Origin: Lacinutrix himadriensis | GTDB taxonomy: Bacteria > Bacteroidota > Bacteroidia > Flavobacteriales > Flavobacteriaceae | Direction of reading: 5' to 3' | Assembly: GCF_001418105.1 (NCBI RefSeq) | Contig: NZ_LIQI01000019.1 | Coordinates: 124,001 to 188,000 of the forward strand | DNA length: 64,000 nucleotides | In this document: in pieces, positions 23,720 to 33,378 of the stretch | How the letters are laid out: each line of letters starts with the position of its first letter | Position numbering within the stretch: position 1 is the first letter of the stretch | The notes under the pieces: generated by a model | What the model was told of the DNA's origin: nothing | The model's database searches: none | Seen by the model: only the letters and a program-made list of their open reading frames with translations | Made by a program: the position numbers and the translations under genes

Positions 23720-26700
23720 GATACTATTCCTCCAACTTTTGATTCTTGTCCTTCTAACCTTTCTAGAAATAATGATACTGGGGCATGTGGAGCTATTGTT
23801 AATTACAACATCCCAACAGCTACAGATACCTGTGGAACGGCGTCTGTAACTCAAACAGATGCAACTGGTTTAACATCTGGCAGCTTGTTCCCAATAGGAA
23901 CAACAACTATAGAATATACGGCAACAGACGGTCATGGAAATAATACAATTTGTTCTTTTACCATAATTGTAACAGATGTAGAAACACCAACGATTACTTG
24001 TCCAACAAATATTACAGTAAATGCAGATGCTAATTGTGAAGCAGCAACCGTTACTTTAGGAACGCCAACTACAACTGATAATTGCAGTGTTGCAACAGTA
24101 ACAAATGATCTAACTTTACCACTACCCGTTGGTATACATACGGTAACTTGGACAGTTACAGACACAGCAGGATTAACTGCAACTTGTACACAAACCGTAA
24201 CTGTTCAAGATGTAACAGCTCCAATAATTACTTGTCCGGGAGACATTACAGTAAATGTAGATTCTGGATCTTGTACAGCATCTGGTGTTAATTTAGGTAT
24301 GCCAACAGTAATGGATAATTGTGGTGCAGGATATACTAATAATGCTCCTGTTTTATTTCCAATTGGAGAAACTATTGTAACCTGGACGGCTACTGATGGC
24401 GCAGGATTAACGGACACTTGCACACAAATTGTTACTGTTGAGCCAATTTTAGTTTGCCAAAATATAACAGTACAACTCGACAACACTGGGCATGCCACTA
24501 TTTTGCCTGAAGATATAAATAATAGCAACTCATGTGCATCCTTCACATTAAGTGCATCACAAACTAGTTTTGATTGTAGTGATATAGGCATTAATACAGT
24601 AATTCTAACAGCTACAGATAATGCTAGTAATACATATTCTTGTAATGCAACAGTTACAATTATTAATTTACCTTCAAATGCAGACATAACCATCTCAACA
24701 CCTGACACTTCGGTTTGTAGTACTAGTTTTGAAACTTTTACAGCTACTGCAACTAATTTTGGTACAGCAACACCAATTTATTATTGGTATGTGGATGGTC
24801 TATTAGTACAATCCACAACCTCTAACGTTTACACACCAAGCGGGTTGACTTTTGGAACATATAATATTCAAGCTGCCATAGGTCCATGTACTCCAAAATT
24901 AGAAAGTAACAACATTCTTATAAATGTTTATGATTCTCCACCAAGCACACCTATTATTACTGGCCCTTCTGGTTTAGTATGTCCAACAACAACGGTAACA
25001 CTTACTATTCCTGCTGATTCGAATGTTGAATCTTATAATTGGAGTGTGCCTAGCGAATTGCAAATAACAAACAATAATGGAAATGAAATAGGCGTTTACA
25101 TTGACAATACCGTGTTAACACAAAATACTTACACGGTAAACCTAACTTTAGATAACCCATGTGGAAGCTCCTCAGCGACCTTTGAAATTGCAATAAACGG
25201 TAATAGCGCAAGTATTAACGCTGGTACAGACATTTATTTATGTGCAAGTGATTTAGATAGTAACGGAAATGGCTCAATAACAATGAATGGAGATGCCGAT
25301 TGGGTACCTCTTTTATTCTGGGGATGGAATGACAATGGTGCAGGTGGTTCTTTTTCAGAGAATGAATGTCTTTGGAATACTTGGTTCGGTTGCATAATAC
25401 CTGACAATTCAGAAACTGACACTTATAATATTAACAATGCTCAACCAGGAGACGTTATAACCATAACATTAGAAACTTATGGTGAAGAAACAATTACGGA
25501 ATGTGGAGCACCTGTATTCGATGAGATGCAAATTCACATCTTAGAAGAAACCGAAGCTGAAATCACTTCTCCAGATACTACAATTTGTTCAGGAGAATCC
25601 ACTAATATAGTCTTTGAAGGAGTACCTGGACAACAAGTTGGATTTAGAGCACGCACTATAACGAATAACAATATACCTGGATTTCTGTTTACAACTGCTA
25701 TAATTGGAGCAGATGGAACATATACTTATACAACTCCAGCTCTAACACAATCAACAGTATATCATATAAGACGTGTAAGATTAGATCCAACTTTAGGTTT
25801 AGGAAACCAATGTCAAACTTTTTATCCTTGGGGAGCAGAAAGCATTACAATAACTGTCAATCAACCAGCAACAGCCACATTAAGTTATGGTTCCTCTTCA
25901 TATTGCCAAAATAGCACTAGTATACCTGCAAGTTTATCTGGAACGAATAACTATTCGGGCGGAACCTATAGTAGTTCTCCTGCCGGTCTTACATTAAATA
26001 CAACTAACGGTAGCTTCACACCAAGTTCTAGTACTCCTGGAAATTATACAATTACTTACACCACACCTATTACAACTGGTTGCGGTTCTATAACAACTAC
26101 TACAAATATTACGATTCAAGAATCTGTAACAGCAAATGCTGGTTCCGTAACTATCGACCCAGCAAATTGTGGTTCCACCTCTATAGCCTTAACTGCTTCC
26201 GCATTTGCAACAGGAATAACTGGAGAATGGTCTGTAACTTCAGGTCCTGTTGGTTATAATTTTTCTGACATAAATGATCCCAATGCTATTTTTACAGGAG
26301 AAAGCAATGGAACTTATACGCTAGAATGGCTAGCTACCAATAGTAATATATGTGGTACATTAAGCGATACTATATCATTTACTATGCCTGACAATTGTGG
26401 TATCCTAATTGATTTTGATGGTACAAATGATCATATTAATTTTAATAATTCTTACACGCTATCCGGAAGTTTCAGCCTAGAGGTTTGGGTAAAACCAAAT
26501 GCTATTAATGGTAATATTCAAACCATTATTTCGAAACGAAACGCTACTAATCTAAATTCTGGATATGACTTAAGATTGATTAATAATAGTATTTCTTTTA
26601 GATGGAATGCAACAGGAGCTATTGTAGGTAATGGTATAACCACAAATAGATGGTACCACATTGCAGTAACCTATAATTCCGGATTTTACAGACTGTATAT

Positions 26701-28888
26701 AGATGGTGTTCTTATTAACTTCACACCAGGCGTATTACCTGCAGTTAATAATTTTGATTTCTTAGCTGGCGCAATGAGTAGAACAAATCAAGCTCCAACA
26801 AACTATTATAACGGTTGGTTAGATGAACTTAAAATTTGGAATACGGCATTAAGTGCAACTCAAATTAGAGAAATGATGAACCAAGAAATCGAACCTAATG
26901 GAGGCTTAATTAGAGGAGCTGTTATTCCAAAAGACATAACTGGACCTTTAAATTGGAATACAGATTTAATGGCGTATTATAAAATGAATCAGAGTTCTGA
27001 TATTTCAAATGGAACACTGGATACTAATTCCACTTTAGGCGTTACTGGTAATCTAATTAATATGAATACGCTTCAAGCCGAAACTGCTCCGTTACCATAT
27101 ATTAGCAATAATAACGGTAATTGGACTACTGCAGGAACTTGGCTTAATGGAAACGTACAGCAAATCCCTAACTCAAACGGAGTTAATGGAACTCCTGTAA
27201 ACTGGAACATTGTTAGAACCCAGCATAATGTATTTTCTGGTAATAGAGCCACTACAGTTCTTGGTTTATTAGTGGATACCAATACGTTCACGATTAATAA
27301 TGATCAAGTATTAACCGTTAACAACTATTTAAATATTGATGGCGTGTTAAACCTAGAGGATGAATCCCAATTATTACAACCAATGGGAAGTGAAGTGGAT
27401 TATTCAGGAACAGGAACCCTTCATCGTGATCAACAAGGAACAACCAACTTATACAATTATAATTACTGGGGATCTCCTGTAAGTACAAACGGAAGCACCT
27501 ACCAAATTAGCGCACTTCATGATGGTGCAAATCCAGTAAATTGGACTGGTGCAGATGATGCTACTGCTACCTCAAACCCTATAACATTAAGTAACCGTTG
27601 GTTATATTTATATGAAAATCATACCGCAGGAAATTATGCCGCATGGAATAGAATAAACCAAACTTACAATGTTCCTGTCGGTCTTGGATTTACCATGAAA
27701 GGTAGTGGTGTTGGAGATCCTATTACGGACTTTCAAAATTACACCTTTGTAGGGCAACCAAATAATGGTACTATTATAACTCCTGTAACTGGTGGAAATG
27801 AAGCCTTAGTTGGTAATCCATACCCTTCAGCAATAGATGCAGATCTATTTATTTTGGAAAATGTAGGAAGCATTACAGGTCCGCTATATTTCTGGGAACA
27901 TTCTAAAACAAATGCATCTCATATTACTGCAGATTATGAAGGTGGATACGCTACATACTCATTAACTGGTGCAGTCGCTGCAACCACACCTCCTATTGGT
28001 TTAGGAGGTATTGGATCGGTTGGTTTATTACCTAGAAAACACATTACCGTTGGACAAGGTTTTTATGTTACTGGTGATGCAGATGGTGGAAACATCACTT
28101 TTAATAACAGCCAACGTGCTTTTGTTAAAGAAACTTTAGGTATGTCTGTTTTCTTAAAAACGGATGAAGACAATAATAACGACACTAGTGGTTTAATAAA
28201 GCGTATTCGTTTAAATTTTACTTCACCAGAAGGAGCGGTAAGGCCGTTACTGTTAGGCTTCACTCCTAACAATGAAGCTAGTGATGGTGTTGACTATGGC
28301 TATGATGCCTTAAATACAGATTATTACCCAAGTGATATGTCCTTTATTATTGAAGGTGAAAAATATGTTATTCAAGCTGTTGGAGCATTCAACACAGAGA
28401 ATATGTATCCTGTTACTATTGATTTAGGCATTTCTGGAAACATACAAATTGCACTAACCGAACTTGAAAATTTTAACGAAGAGATTGCTGTTTATATATA
28501 TGATGCATTATTAGGAACCTATACACAAATCAATACTGCTAATTATCAAGTAGAACTAGATCCAGGAAGCCATAGTGATAGGTACTTTATCAGTTTTCAA
28601 GATGAAACCGAACTGAATATCGAAGAAGAGCAATTCTCTAACGTTGTGATTAACTACTTAACGGCTTCCAGTGAAATCTATATTAATGTGCCAAATGGAA
28701 CAGAAATCAAACAAGTATATTTGGTTAACTTATTAGGCCAAACTGTTAAATCTTGGAACGGAACTAATGCGCCATTATCTCGTGAATGTAGACTTCCTGT
28801 TAAAAAAATATCTGAAGGAACTTACATTATTAAAGTAATTACGTCAGATAATACGCTCATTAACAAAAAAGTGGTGGTGAAACAGTAA
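23465..28888 (+). CDS. C-terminal part of the giant HYR/LamG adhesin with T9SS sorting domain
   Basis: The frame is open from the damaged repeats (about 23276), but its first possible start codon is an internal GTG at 23465, so 1,807 aa is a fragment and not a true start. In order it has HYR modules with regularly spaced Cys (to about residue 330), Ig/PKD-like beta domains (to about 975), a LamG/concanavalin-like lectin domain (nucleotides about 26400-26885, FSLEVWVKPN to WLDELKIWNTALS), a long module shared with the neighbouring T9SS protein, and a sorting domain (VYLVNLLGQTVKSW...GTYIIKV...KKVVVKQ). It would be secreted by T9SS and displayed at the surface, with adhesion or carbohydrate binding inferred from LamG. 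Confidence 0.8.
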   Translation: MITANQNVIIEDTTDPVIPSLSDIMDQCEVTTLTPPTTTDVCSGTITGTTSTTFPITTQGTTIVTWTFDDGNGNVITANQNVIIEDTIPPTFDSCPSNLSRNNDTGACGAIVNYNIPTATDTCGTASVTQTDATGLTSGSLFPIGTTTIEYTATDGHGNNTICSFTIIVTDVETPTITCPTNITVNADANCEAATVTLGTPTTTDNCSVATVTNDLTLPLPVGIHTVTWTVTDTAGLTATCTQTVTVQDVTAPIITCPGDITVNVDSGSCTASGVNLGMPTVMDNCGAGYTNNAPVLFPIGETIVTWTATDGAGLTDTCTQIVTVEPILVCQNITVQLDNTGHATILPEDINNSNSCASFTLSASQTSFDCSDIGINTVILTATDNASNTYSCNATVTIINLPSNADITISTPDTSVCSTSFETFTATATNFGTATPIYYWYVDGLLVQSTTSNVYTPSGLTFGTYNIQAAIGPCTPKLESNNILINVYDSPPSTPIITGPSGLVCPTTTVTLTIPADSNVESYNWSVPSELQITNNNGNEIGVYIDNTVLTQNTYTVNLTLDNPCGSSSATFEIAINGNSASINAGTDIYLCASDLDSNGNGSITMNGDADWVPLLFWGWNDNGAGGSFSENECLWNTWFGCIIPDNSETDTYNINNAQPGDVITITLETYGEETITECGAPVFDEMQIHILEETEAEITSPDTTICSGESTNIVFEGVPGQQVGFRARTITNNNIPGFLFTTAIIGADGTYTYTTPALTQSTVYHIRRVRLDPTLGLGNQCQTFYPWGAESITITVNQPATATLSYGSSSYCQNSTSIPASLSGTNNYSGGTYSSSPAGLTLNTTNGSFTPSSSTPGNYTITYTTPITTGCGSITTTTNITIQESVTANAGSVTIDPANCGSTSIALTASAFATGITGEWSVTSGPVGYNFSDINDPNAIFTGESNGTYTLEWLATNSNICGTLSDTISFTMPDNCGILIDFDGTNDHINFNNSYTLSGSFSLEVWVKPNAINGNIQTIISKRNATNLNSGYDLRLINNSISFRWNATGAIVGNGITTNRWYHIAVTYNSGFYRLYIDGVLINFTPGVLPAVNNFDFLAGAMSRTNQAPTNYYNGWLDELKIWNTALSATQIREMMNQEIEPNGGLIRGAVIPKDITGPLNWNTDLMAYYKMNQSSDISNGTLDTNSTLGVTGNLINMNTLQAETAPLPYISNNNGNWTTAGTWLNGNVQQIPNSNGVNGTPVNWNIVRTQHNVFSGNRATTVLGLLVDTNTFTINNDQVLTVNNYLNIDGVLNLEDESQLLQPMGSEVDYSGTGTLHRDQQGTTNLYNYNYWGSPVSTNGSTYQISALHDGANPVNWTGADDATATSNPITLSNRWLYLYENHTAGNYAAWNRINQTYNVPVGLGFTMKGSGVGDPITDFQNYTFVGQPNNGTIITPVTGGNEALVGNPYPSAIDADLFILENVGSITGPLYFWEHSKTNASHITADYEGGYATYSLTGAVAATTPPIGLGGIGSVGLLPRKHITVGQGFYVTGDADGGNITFNNSQRAFVKETLGMSVFLKTDEDNNNDTSGLIKRIRLNFTSPEGAVRPLLLGFTPNNEASDGVDYGYDALNTDYYPSDMSFIIEGEKYVIQAVGAFNTENMYPVTIDLGISGNIQIALTELENFNEEIAVYIYDALLGTYTQINTANYQVELDPGSHSDRYFISFQDETELNIEEEQFSNVVINYLTASSEIYINVPNGTEIKQVYLVNLLGQTVKSWNGTNAPLSRECRLPVKKISEGTYIIKVITSDNTLINKKVVVKQ

Positions 28889-28917
28889 ATATGACATTCT
28901 TAATTATATTTTAAAAT

Positions 28918-28943
28918 AGCGATCCTTTTTGGGTCGCTTTTTT
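28918..28943 (+). terminator. Terminator after the giant adhesin gene
   Basis: AGCGATCC, a T5 loop and GGGTCGCT (one G-T pair) followed by TTTTTT, 30 bp after the stop. Confidence 0.85.
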
Positions 28944-29164
28944 GCGTTATACATTTTCACAGATGTCAACTATACCAATCGATTAAGCGCTTTCATTTAA
29001 TTAAACAGAAGAAATTTAAAAAAATTACATCCAACATTACACTCCAAATCAGCACTTTACAAACGTGTATTTCGTCGATTATTTATGCTTTTAATAGATT
29101 TTAATATTAAAACCACATATCTTCGCAGTCCCAAATCATATCAATTCATTGAAAACCTATTAAA

Positions 29165-29974
29165 ATGAATAAACTAACCTACTTATGCGCTATGGTGTTG
29201 TGCGCTGCTACATTTACCAACATAAACGCTTTTACAAAAAACACAAAAGAAGCTTTAGCTTATAATGAAATACAGCGTGTTAGAATAGATTTTACAATGC
29301 CTACCGGTTATGTAAAACATTTACTTTTAGGATTTACACCTAACAATGCTGCTACAGATGGTGTTGATTATGGATATGATGCAATAGAAGCAGGCACTTA
29401 TCCAGATAGCCTTAACTGGATGATTGAAGACGAACAATACGTAATACAAGCTGTTGGTGCTTTTGAGGACAACAAACAATATCCATTAGGTATGTTTATT
29501 TCTAATGCTGGTGATATATCTATAGCTTTAGATACTTTAGAAAATTTTGACTCCGATATTGATGTCTTTTTATTTGATGCGCTATACAATACTTACACCT
29601 TACTAAATGAAATGGATTTTCAGGAAAACGTTAATCAAGGAATACATTTAGACCGTTATTTCATTGCTTTCAAAAACAATACTGAAGGTTCTATTTACAA
29701 TAGCACTAGTAATGCGCAACTTTCTATAAATGAGAACGACACACAAAAAACTTCTGTTTCTTTTTTAAGACAATCCAAAGAAATTTATATAACGTCTAAT
29801 CAGAATATTTCAAAATTAGAAATATACGATCTATTAGGAAAACGCATTTTTAATCAAGAAAAGATACAAGCAAAAGAATACAGATTATCTACACCTTTCA
29901 TCAAGCAAAATTTTGGTATTGTTCGAGTGTATAACGATTATGGTGTCACTGTTAAAAAACTGGTGTTTAAGTAA
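29165..29974 (+). CDS. Short secreted protein: free-standing copy of the adhesin's C-terminal module plus sorting domain
   Basis: A 269-aa protein with a signal peptide (about 1-22). Residues 35-180 closely match the last module of the giant adhesin: LLLGFTPNNAATDGVDYGYDA versus LLLGFTPNNEASDGVDYGYDA split across the motif, then YVIQAVGAF and HLDRYF/HSDRYF. The C-terminal 70 residues form a T9SS sorting-like domain (ISKLEIYDLLGKRIF...VKKLVFK). No other domain is present, so the conserved module itself is the cargo. A -7-like TATCTTCG lies at 29118-29125. It probably arose by duplication of the end of the adhesin gene. Function unknown. Confidence 0.8.
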   Translation: MNKLTYLCAMVLCAATFTNINAFTKNTKEALAYNEIQRVRIDFTMPTGYVKHLLLGFTPNNAATDGVDYGYDAIEAGTYPDSLNWMIEDEQYVIQAVGAFEDNKQYPLGMFISNAGDISIALDTLENFDSDIDVFLFDALYNTYTLLNEMDFQENVNQGIHLDRYFIAFKNNTEGSIYNSTSNAQLSINENDTQKTSVSFLRQSKEIYITSNQNISKLEIYDLLGKRIFNQEKIQAKEYRLSTPFIKQNFGIVRVYNDYGVTVKKLVFK

Positions 29975-29978
29975 ACAG

Positions 29979-31367
29979 TTACTTCCCAATACAGAAATTA
30001 GCAAATATATTACCTAGTAAATCATCACTTGTAATTTCGCCTGTAATTTCACCAAAATGGTAAAGAGCTTGTCTAATATCTATTGCTAGTAAATCGCCTG
30101 ATAAATCAGATTCTAAACCATATTTTACTTTAGTTACTTCTTCAAAAGCCTTAAGTAATGCATCATAATGTCTAGAATTGGTAACAATAGTTTCGTTATT
30201 ACGCAAAGCTCCTGTATTTACAAAACCTAAAAGTTTATCCTTTAGTTCTTCTACTCCAATTCCTGTTTTTGCAGATAGTAAATGTAGATTTTCAATAGAA
30301 GCTTTTAAAGCTTCCACTTCACTATCAGAAAGAATATCTAATTTATTAGCAATCACTAATAATGGTTTTAAAGGATATTTGTTTTTTATTTTTTCAATTT
30401 CAACAATAAACTTTTCGCTATTGGTTTTAAATTTTTCGGCATCAAATAAATAGACAACCACTTGTGCTTGCTCTATTTTTTCAAAAGTTTTCTTGATACC
30501 AATACTTTCAACAACGTCTTTTGTTTCTCTAATCCCTGCAGTATCTATAAATCGGAAACCAATGCCGCCAATAACAATTTCGTCTTCAATAGTATCTCTT
30601 GTAGTTCCTGCAATTTCACTTACAATAGCTCTTTCTTCATTTAAAAGGGCATTAAGCAATGTAGATTTACCAACATTTGGTTCTCCAACAATAGCAACAG
30701 GAATTCCGTTTTTAATGACATTACCAACGGCAAAACTATCTATTAATCGTTTTAGTACAAACACAATTCTTTCTACTAAAGATTTAAATTGTGCTCTATC
30801 TGCGAATTCTACATCTTCCTCAGCAAAATCTAATTCTAATTCTATTAAAGATGCAAAGTTTAAAAGCTCTTCACGTAGTTTAGCAATTTCCGAAGAAAAA
30901 CCACCACGCATTTGTTGCATGGCAATTTGATGTGAAGCTTCATTATCACTCGCAATTAAATCTGCAACTGCTTCTGCCTGACTTAAATCTAATTTTGCAT
31001 TTAAAAAAGCACGTAAAGTAAACTCTCCAGCATTTGCCATTCTGCAACCATTACGTAAAAACAATTGTATAATTTCTTGCTGAATAAATATAGATCCGTG
31101 ACAAGAAATTTCGACTACATTTTCACCTGTATACGATTTTGGGTTTTTAAAAACAGATACCAAAACTTCATCTAGCGTTTTCGTTTTTTCTATAATATGC
31201 CCTAAATGAATAGTATGCGTCTTTTGTTTGCTTAAATCTTTATTATGAATAGATTTAAAAAAAGCAGAACAAATAGTAATAGCTTCTGGACCAGAAAGTC
31301 TTATTACAGCTATAGCTCCAGCTCCTGAAGGTGTTGCTAATGCAATTATAGTGTCGTTTAATATCAT
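29979..31367 (-). CDS. mnmE: tRNA-modification GTPase MnmE (TrmE)
   Basis: The start is the ATG at 31367 (MILNDTIIALATPSGAGAIAV, 462 aa), the standard N-terminus; the frame extends 34 residues further but without homology. MnmE with MnmG modifies the wobble uridine of certain tRNAs. The N-terminal folate-binding domain (1-115), helical domain and inserted G domain are present. The G domain shows GEPNVGKST (G1), DTAGIRET (G3) and NKLD (G4), and the protein ends in the catalytic CIGK motif. The -7 box TACTTTTG (31372-31379) is only 4 bp from the ATG, so the mRNA is probably leaderless. Confidence 0.97.
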   Translation of the reverse strand: MILNDTIIALATPSGAGAIAVIRLSGPEAITICSAFFKSIHNKDLSKQKTHTIHLGHIIEKTKTLDEVLVSVFKNPKSYTGENVVEISCHGSIFIQQEIIQLFLRNGCRMANAGEFTLRAFLNAKLDLSQAEAVADLIASDNEASHQIAMQQMRGGFSSEIAKLREELLNFASLIELELDFAEEDVEFADRAQFKSLVERIVFVLKRLIDSFAVGNVIKNGIPVAIVGEPNVGKSTLLNALLNEERAIVSEIAGTTRDTIEDEIVIGGIGFRFIDTAGIRETKDVVESIGIKKTFEKIEQAQVVVYLFDAEKFKTNSEKFIVEIEKIKNKYPLKPLLVIANKLDILSDSEVEALKASIENLHLLSAKTGIGVEELKDKLLGFVNTGALRNNETIVTNSRHYDALLKAFEEVTKVKYGLESDLSGDLLAIDIRQALYHFGEITGEITSDDLLGNIFANFCIGK

Positions 31368-31371
31368 ACCG

Positions 31372-31447
31372 CAAAAGTAAGCAATTGTTAAAATAAAACT
31401 AACATATTTACATTTTGAAAATAAATAAGTAATAACTGTTATATTTG
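31372..31447. promoter_or_regulatory. Divergent promoters of mnmE and the TlpA-like gene
   Basis: Minus strand: TACTTTTG at 31372-31379 for mnmE. Plus strand: TATATTTG at 31440-31447 for the TlpA-like lipoprotein gene, 16 bp before its ATG. Both are exact matches to TAnnTTTG. Confidence 0.65.
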
Positions 31448-31463
31448 CACAAAAAAACAATTT

Positions 31464-32588
31464 ATGCAACGTATTATATCTATTTTATGTATTTCTATCT
31501 TTCTTATTTCTTGTAACAAAGAAAAAACAGATGGATTTGTAATTAATGGAAATTTAGACAATAGTAAGAATAATAGTTTAGTGCAATTACTTAGAGCAGA
31601 AGGAAGACAAACCATTGTTATAGATTCTACCAGAATAAGTGAAAAAGCATTTACATTAAAAGGAAAAATAGAAAATCCGGATATGTACTTTTTAACTATT
31701 GAAGGTCTTAAAGGAAATCTTCCTTTTATTGTTGAAAACGAAACCATAAATTTAACAGTCTATACAGATAGTATTTTTGCTTCAAAGATTAAAGGAGGAA
31801 AAGAAAACAACTATTTTAATGACTACCAAGAATTTATTAAAAAAATACGTACTAAGAGTAATAAGCTAACAGAAGAATTTAAAATAGCGCAACAAAAACA
31901 AGATACATCTAGAATTTCTAGTTTACGTAAAGAATACGGAACGATGATGGAAGAAAATGATGAAAACGATTTAAACTTTATTACCAAAAATAATGACGCC
32001 GTTTTATCTGGTCTTATTTTAGAACGTGCTTTGTCGGCTAACAAATTAGAGTTTAAAAAAATCAAAGAGATATACACTAATTTTAGTGATGAGGTAAAAA
32101 ATACGCGAGCAGGAAAAGTAATTGCAGAGTATATTACAGCAAATGCAAATACTGTAATTGGTAGTGCTGTTCCAAACTTTTCTGGACCAAATCCTGAAGG
32201 AGAAACAATTGCTTTAAATGATATTAAAGGAAAAGTTACAATTATCGATTTTTGGGCTGCTTGGTGCGGACCTTGTAGAAAAGAAAATCCGAACGTTGTA
32301 AACGTTTATGAAAAATACCACAGTAAAGGTTTAGAAATTATTGGCGTATCTTTAGATGGTACACCACAACAAAAAGATGCGAAGCAAGCTTGGAAGGATG
32401 CGATTGAAAAAGATAAACTAACTTGGCATCACGTTTCTAACTTGCAATATTTTAATGATCCTATTGCAAAGCAGTTTAATATTAATTCTATTCCTGCTAC
32501 ATTTATTATTGATGCAGATGGAAAGATTATCGCTAAAAACCTTAGAGGTCCAGCACTAGAAGAAAAAATAGCAGAATTGCTAAACTAA
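31464..32588 (+). CDS. TlpA-like thioredoxin-fold lipoprotein with DUF4369 domain
   Basis: A 374-aa exported lipoprotein (lipobox FLISC at about residue 17). The N-terminal half is the DUF4369 beta domain (about 24-125: FVINGNLDNSKNNS, VIDSTRISEKAF), followed by a charged helix-rich linker. The C-terminal TlpA/ResA-type thioredoxin domain (about 235-374) has active site WCGPC (Cys268, Cys271) and cis-Pro INSIPATFIID. It acts in the periplasm, probably as a disulfide reductase, for example in cytochrome c maturation; the family is large in Bacteroidetes and the substrate is not predictable. Divergent from mnmE, with a convergent terminator after it. Confidence 0.9.
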   Translation: MQRIISILCISIFLISCNKEKTDGFVINGNLDNSKNNSLVQLLRAEGRQTIVIDSTRISEKAFTLKGKIENPDMYFLTIEGLKGNLPFIVENETINLTVYTDSIFASKIKGGKENNYFNDYQEFIKKIRTKSNKLTEEFKIAQQKQDTSRISSLRKEYGTMMEENDENDLNFITKNNDAVLSGLILERALSANKLEFKKIKEIYTNFSDEVKNTRAGKVIAEYITANANTVIGSAVPNFSGPNPEGETIALNDIKGKVTIIDFWAAWCGPCRKENPNVVNVYEKYHSKGLEIIGVSLDGTPQQKDAKQAWKDAIEKDKLTWHHVSNLQYFNDPIAKQFNINSIPATFIIDADGKIIAKNLRGPALEEKIAELLN

Positions 32589-32616
32589 GCAATAGTTATT
32601 ATCCTCATATTTTAAG

Positions 32617-32658
32617 AATAAAAAAAATGCTGAATCTATATTCAGCATTTTTTTTATT
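32617..32658. terminator. Bidirectional terminator
   Basis: AAAAAAAATGCTGAAT and its complement ATTCAGCATTTTTTTT form a long stem around a tiny loop, midway between the stops of the TlpA-like and rhomboid genes. Confidence 0.92.
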
Positions 32659-32665
32659 CTTATTT

Positions 32666-33316
32666 TTAAATCTTACCCATTCGTTTTAGCACAAACAACA
32701 ATACAATTGGTATGGCTAATAAACCTATCATTAATAAATTGGTTTCAAAAAGCCAATTCGCTAAAAGTAGTGTTATTACATATCCTCCAATCGCTCCTCC
32801 AAAATGGGCATCATGACCAATATTGTCTGTTTTACTTTTCATTCCGTAAATAGAATACAAAAGATACCCTATTCCAAAAACATACGCAGGAATTGGTATT
32901 GGTATAAAAAACATATACAAGCTCATTTCTGGACGCAATAAAATTGCCGAATACAATATACCTGTTACTGCTCCACTTGCACCAACAGCACTGTAGTGGT
33001 ATTCGTCTTTATGAAAATACAAAGACAATAAACTACCAAGCATCAAGCTACCAATATACACAAGTACAAAACTTAAGGTCCCTAAATCTTGCACAACAAT
33101 ATCTGCAAAAAAGTATAACGTAAGCATATTAAACAATAAATGTTGGGTGTCTACATGTAAAAATCCGGAGCTAAACATTCTAAATTTTTCACCGCGTTTT
33201 ATACCACCAACTTGAAACTTATATTTTTCAAAAAAGCTAAAATCACTAAACCCTTTGTAAGATATTAATACATTTGCCACTATAATTACTATTGTTACAA
33301 TACTTAAATTGCCCAT
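32666..33316 (-). CDS. Rhomboid-family intramembrane serine protease
   Basis: A 216-aa membrane protein with about six helices. The catalytic Ser lies in GASGAVTG and the catalytic His in HDAHFGGAIGGY near the C-terminus, the canonical rhomboid dyad. HVDTQHLLFNML matches the conserved helix-2 region (H..N). Rhomboids cleave transmembrane segments of substrate proteins within the membrane; the substrate here is unknown. It is transcribed divergently from the acyltransferase gene. Confidence 0.92.
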   Translation of the reverse strand: MGNLSIVTIVIIVANVLISYKGFSDFSFFEKYKFQVGGIKRGEKFRMFSSGFLHVDTQHLLFNMLTLYFFADIVVQDLGTLSFVLVYIGSLMLGSLLSLYFHKDEYHYSAVGASGAVTGILYSAILLRPEMSLYMFFIPIPIPAYVFGIGYLLYSIYGMKSKTDNIGHDAHFGGAIGGYVITLLLANWLFETNLLMIGLLAIPIVLLFVLKRMGKI

Positions 33317-33378
33317 AAATTTGAAACGTTTAAATCAAATATAACATATATTTGTTCTTGCAAATCTAAAATTATTTC

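Noticed and set aside
24205-24708. Minus-strand open frame of 167 aa inside the adhesin gene
   Set aside because: It is opposite the biased Thr/Val/Asp coding sequence and shows no recognisable protein features; an antisense shadow.
31368-31469. N-terminal extension of MnmE by 34 residues
   Set aside because: The promoter box lies inside this segment and MnmE normally starts MILNDTIIA.
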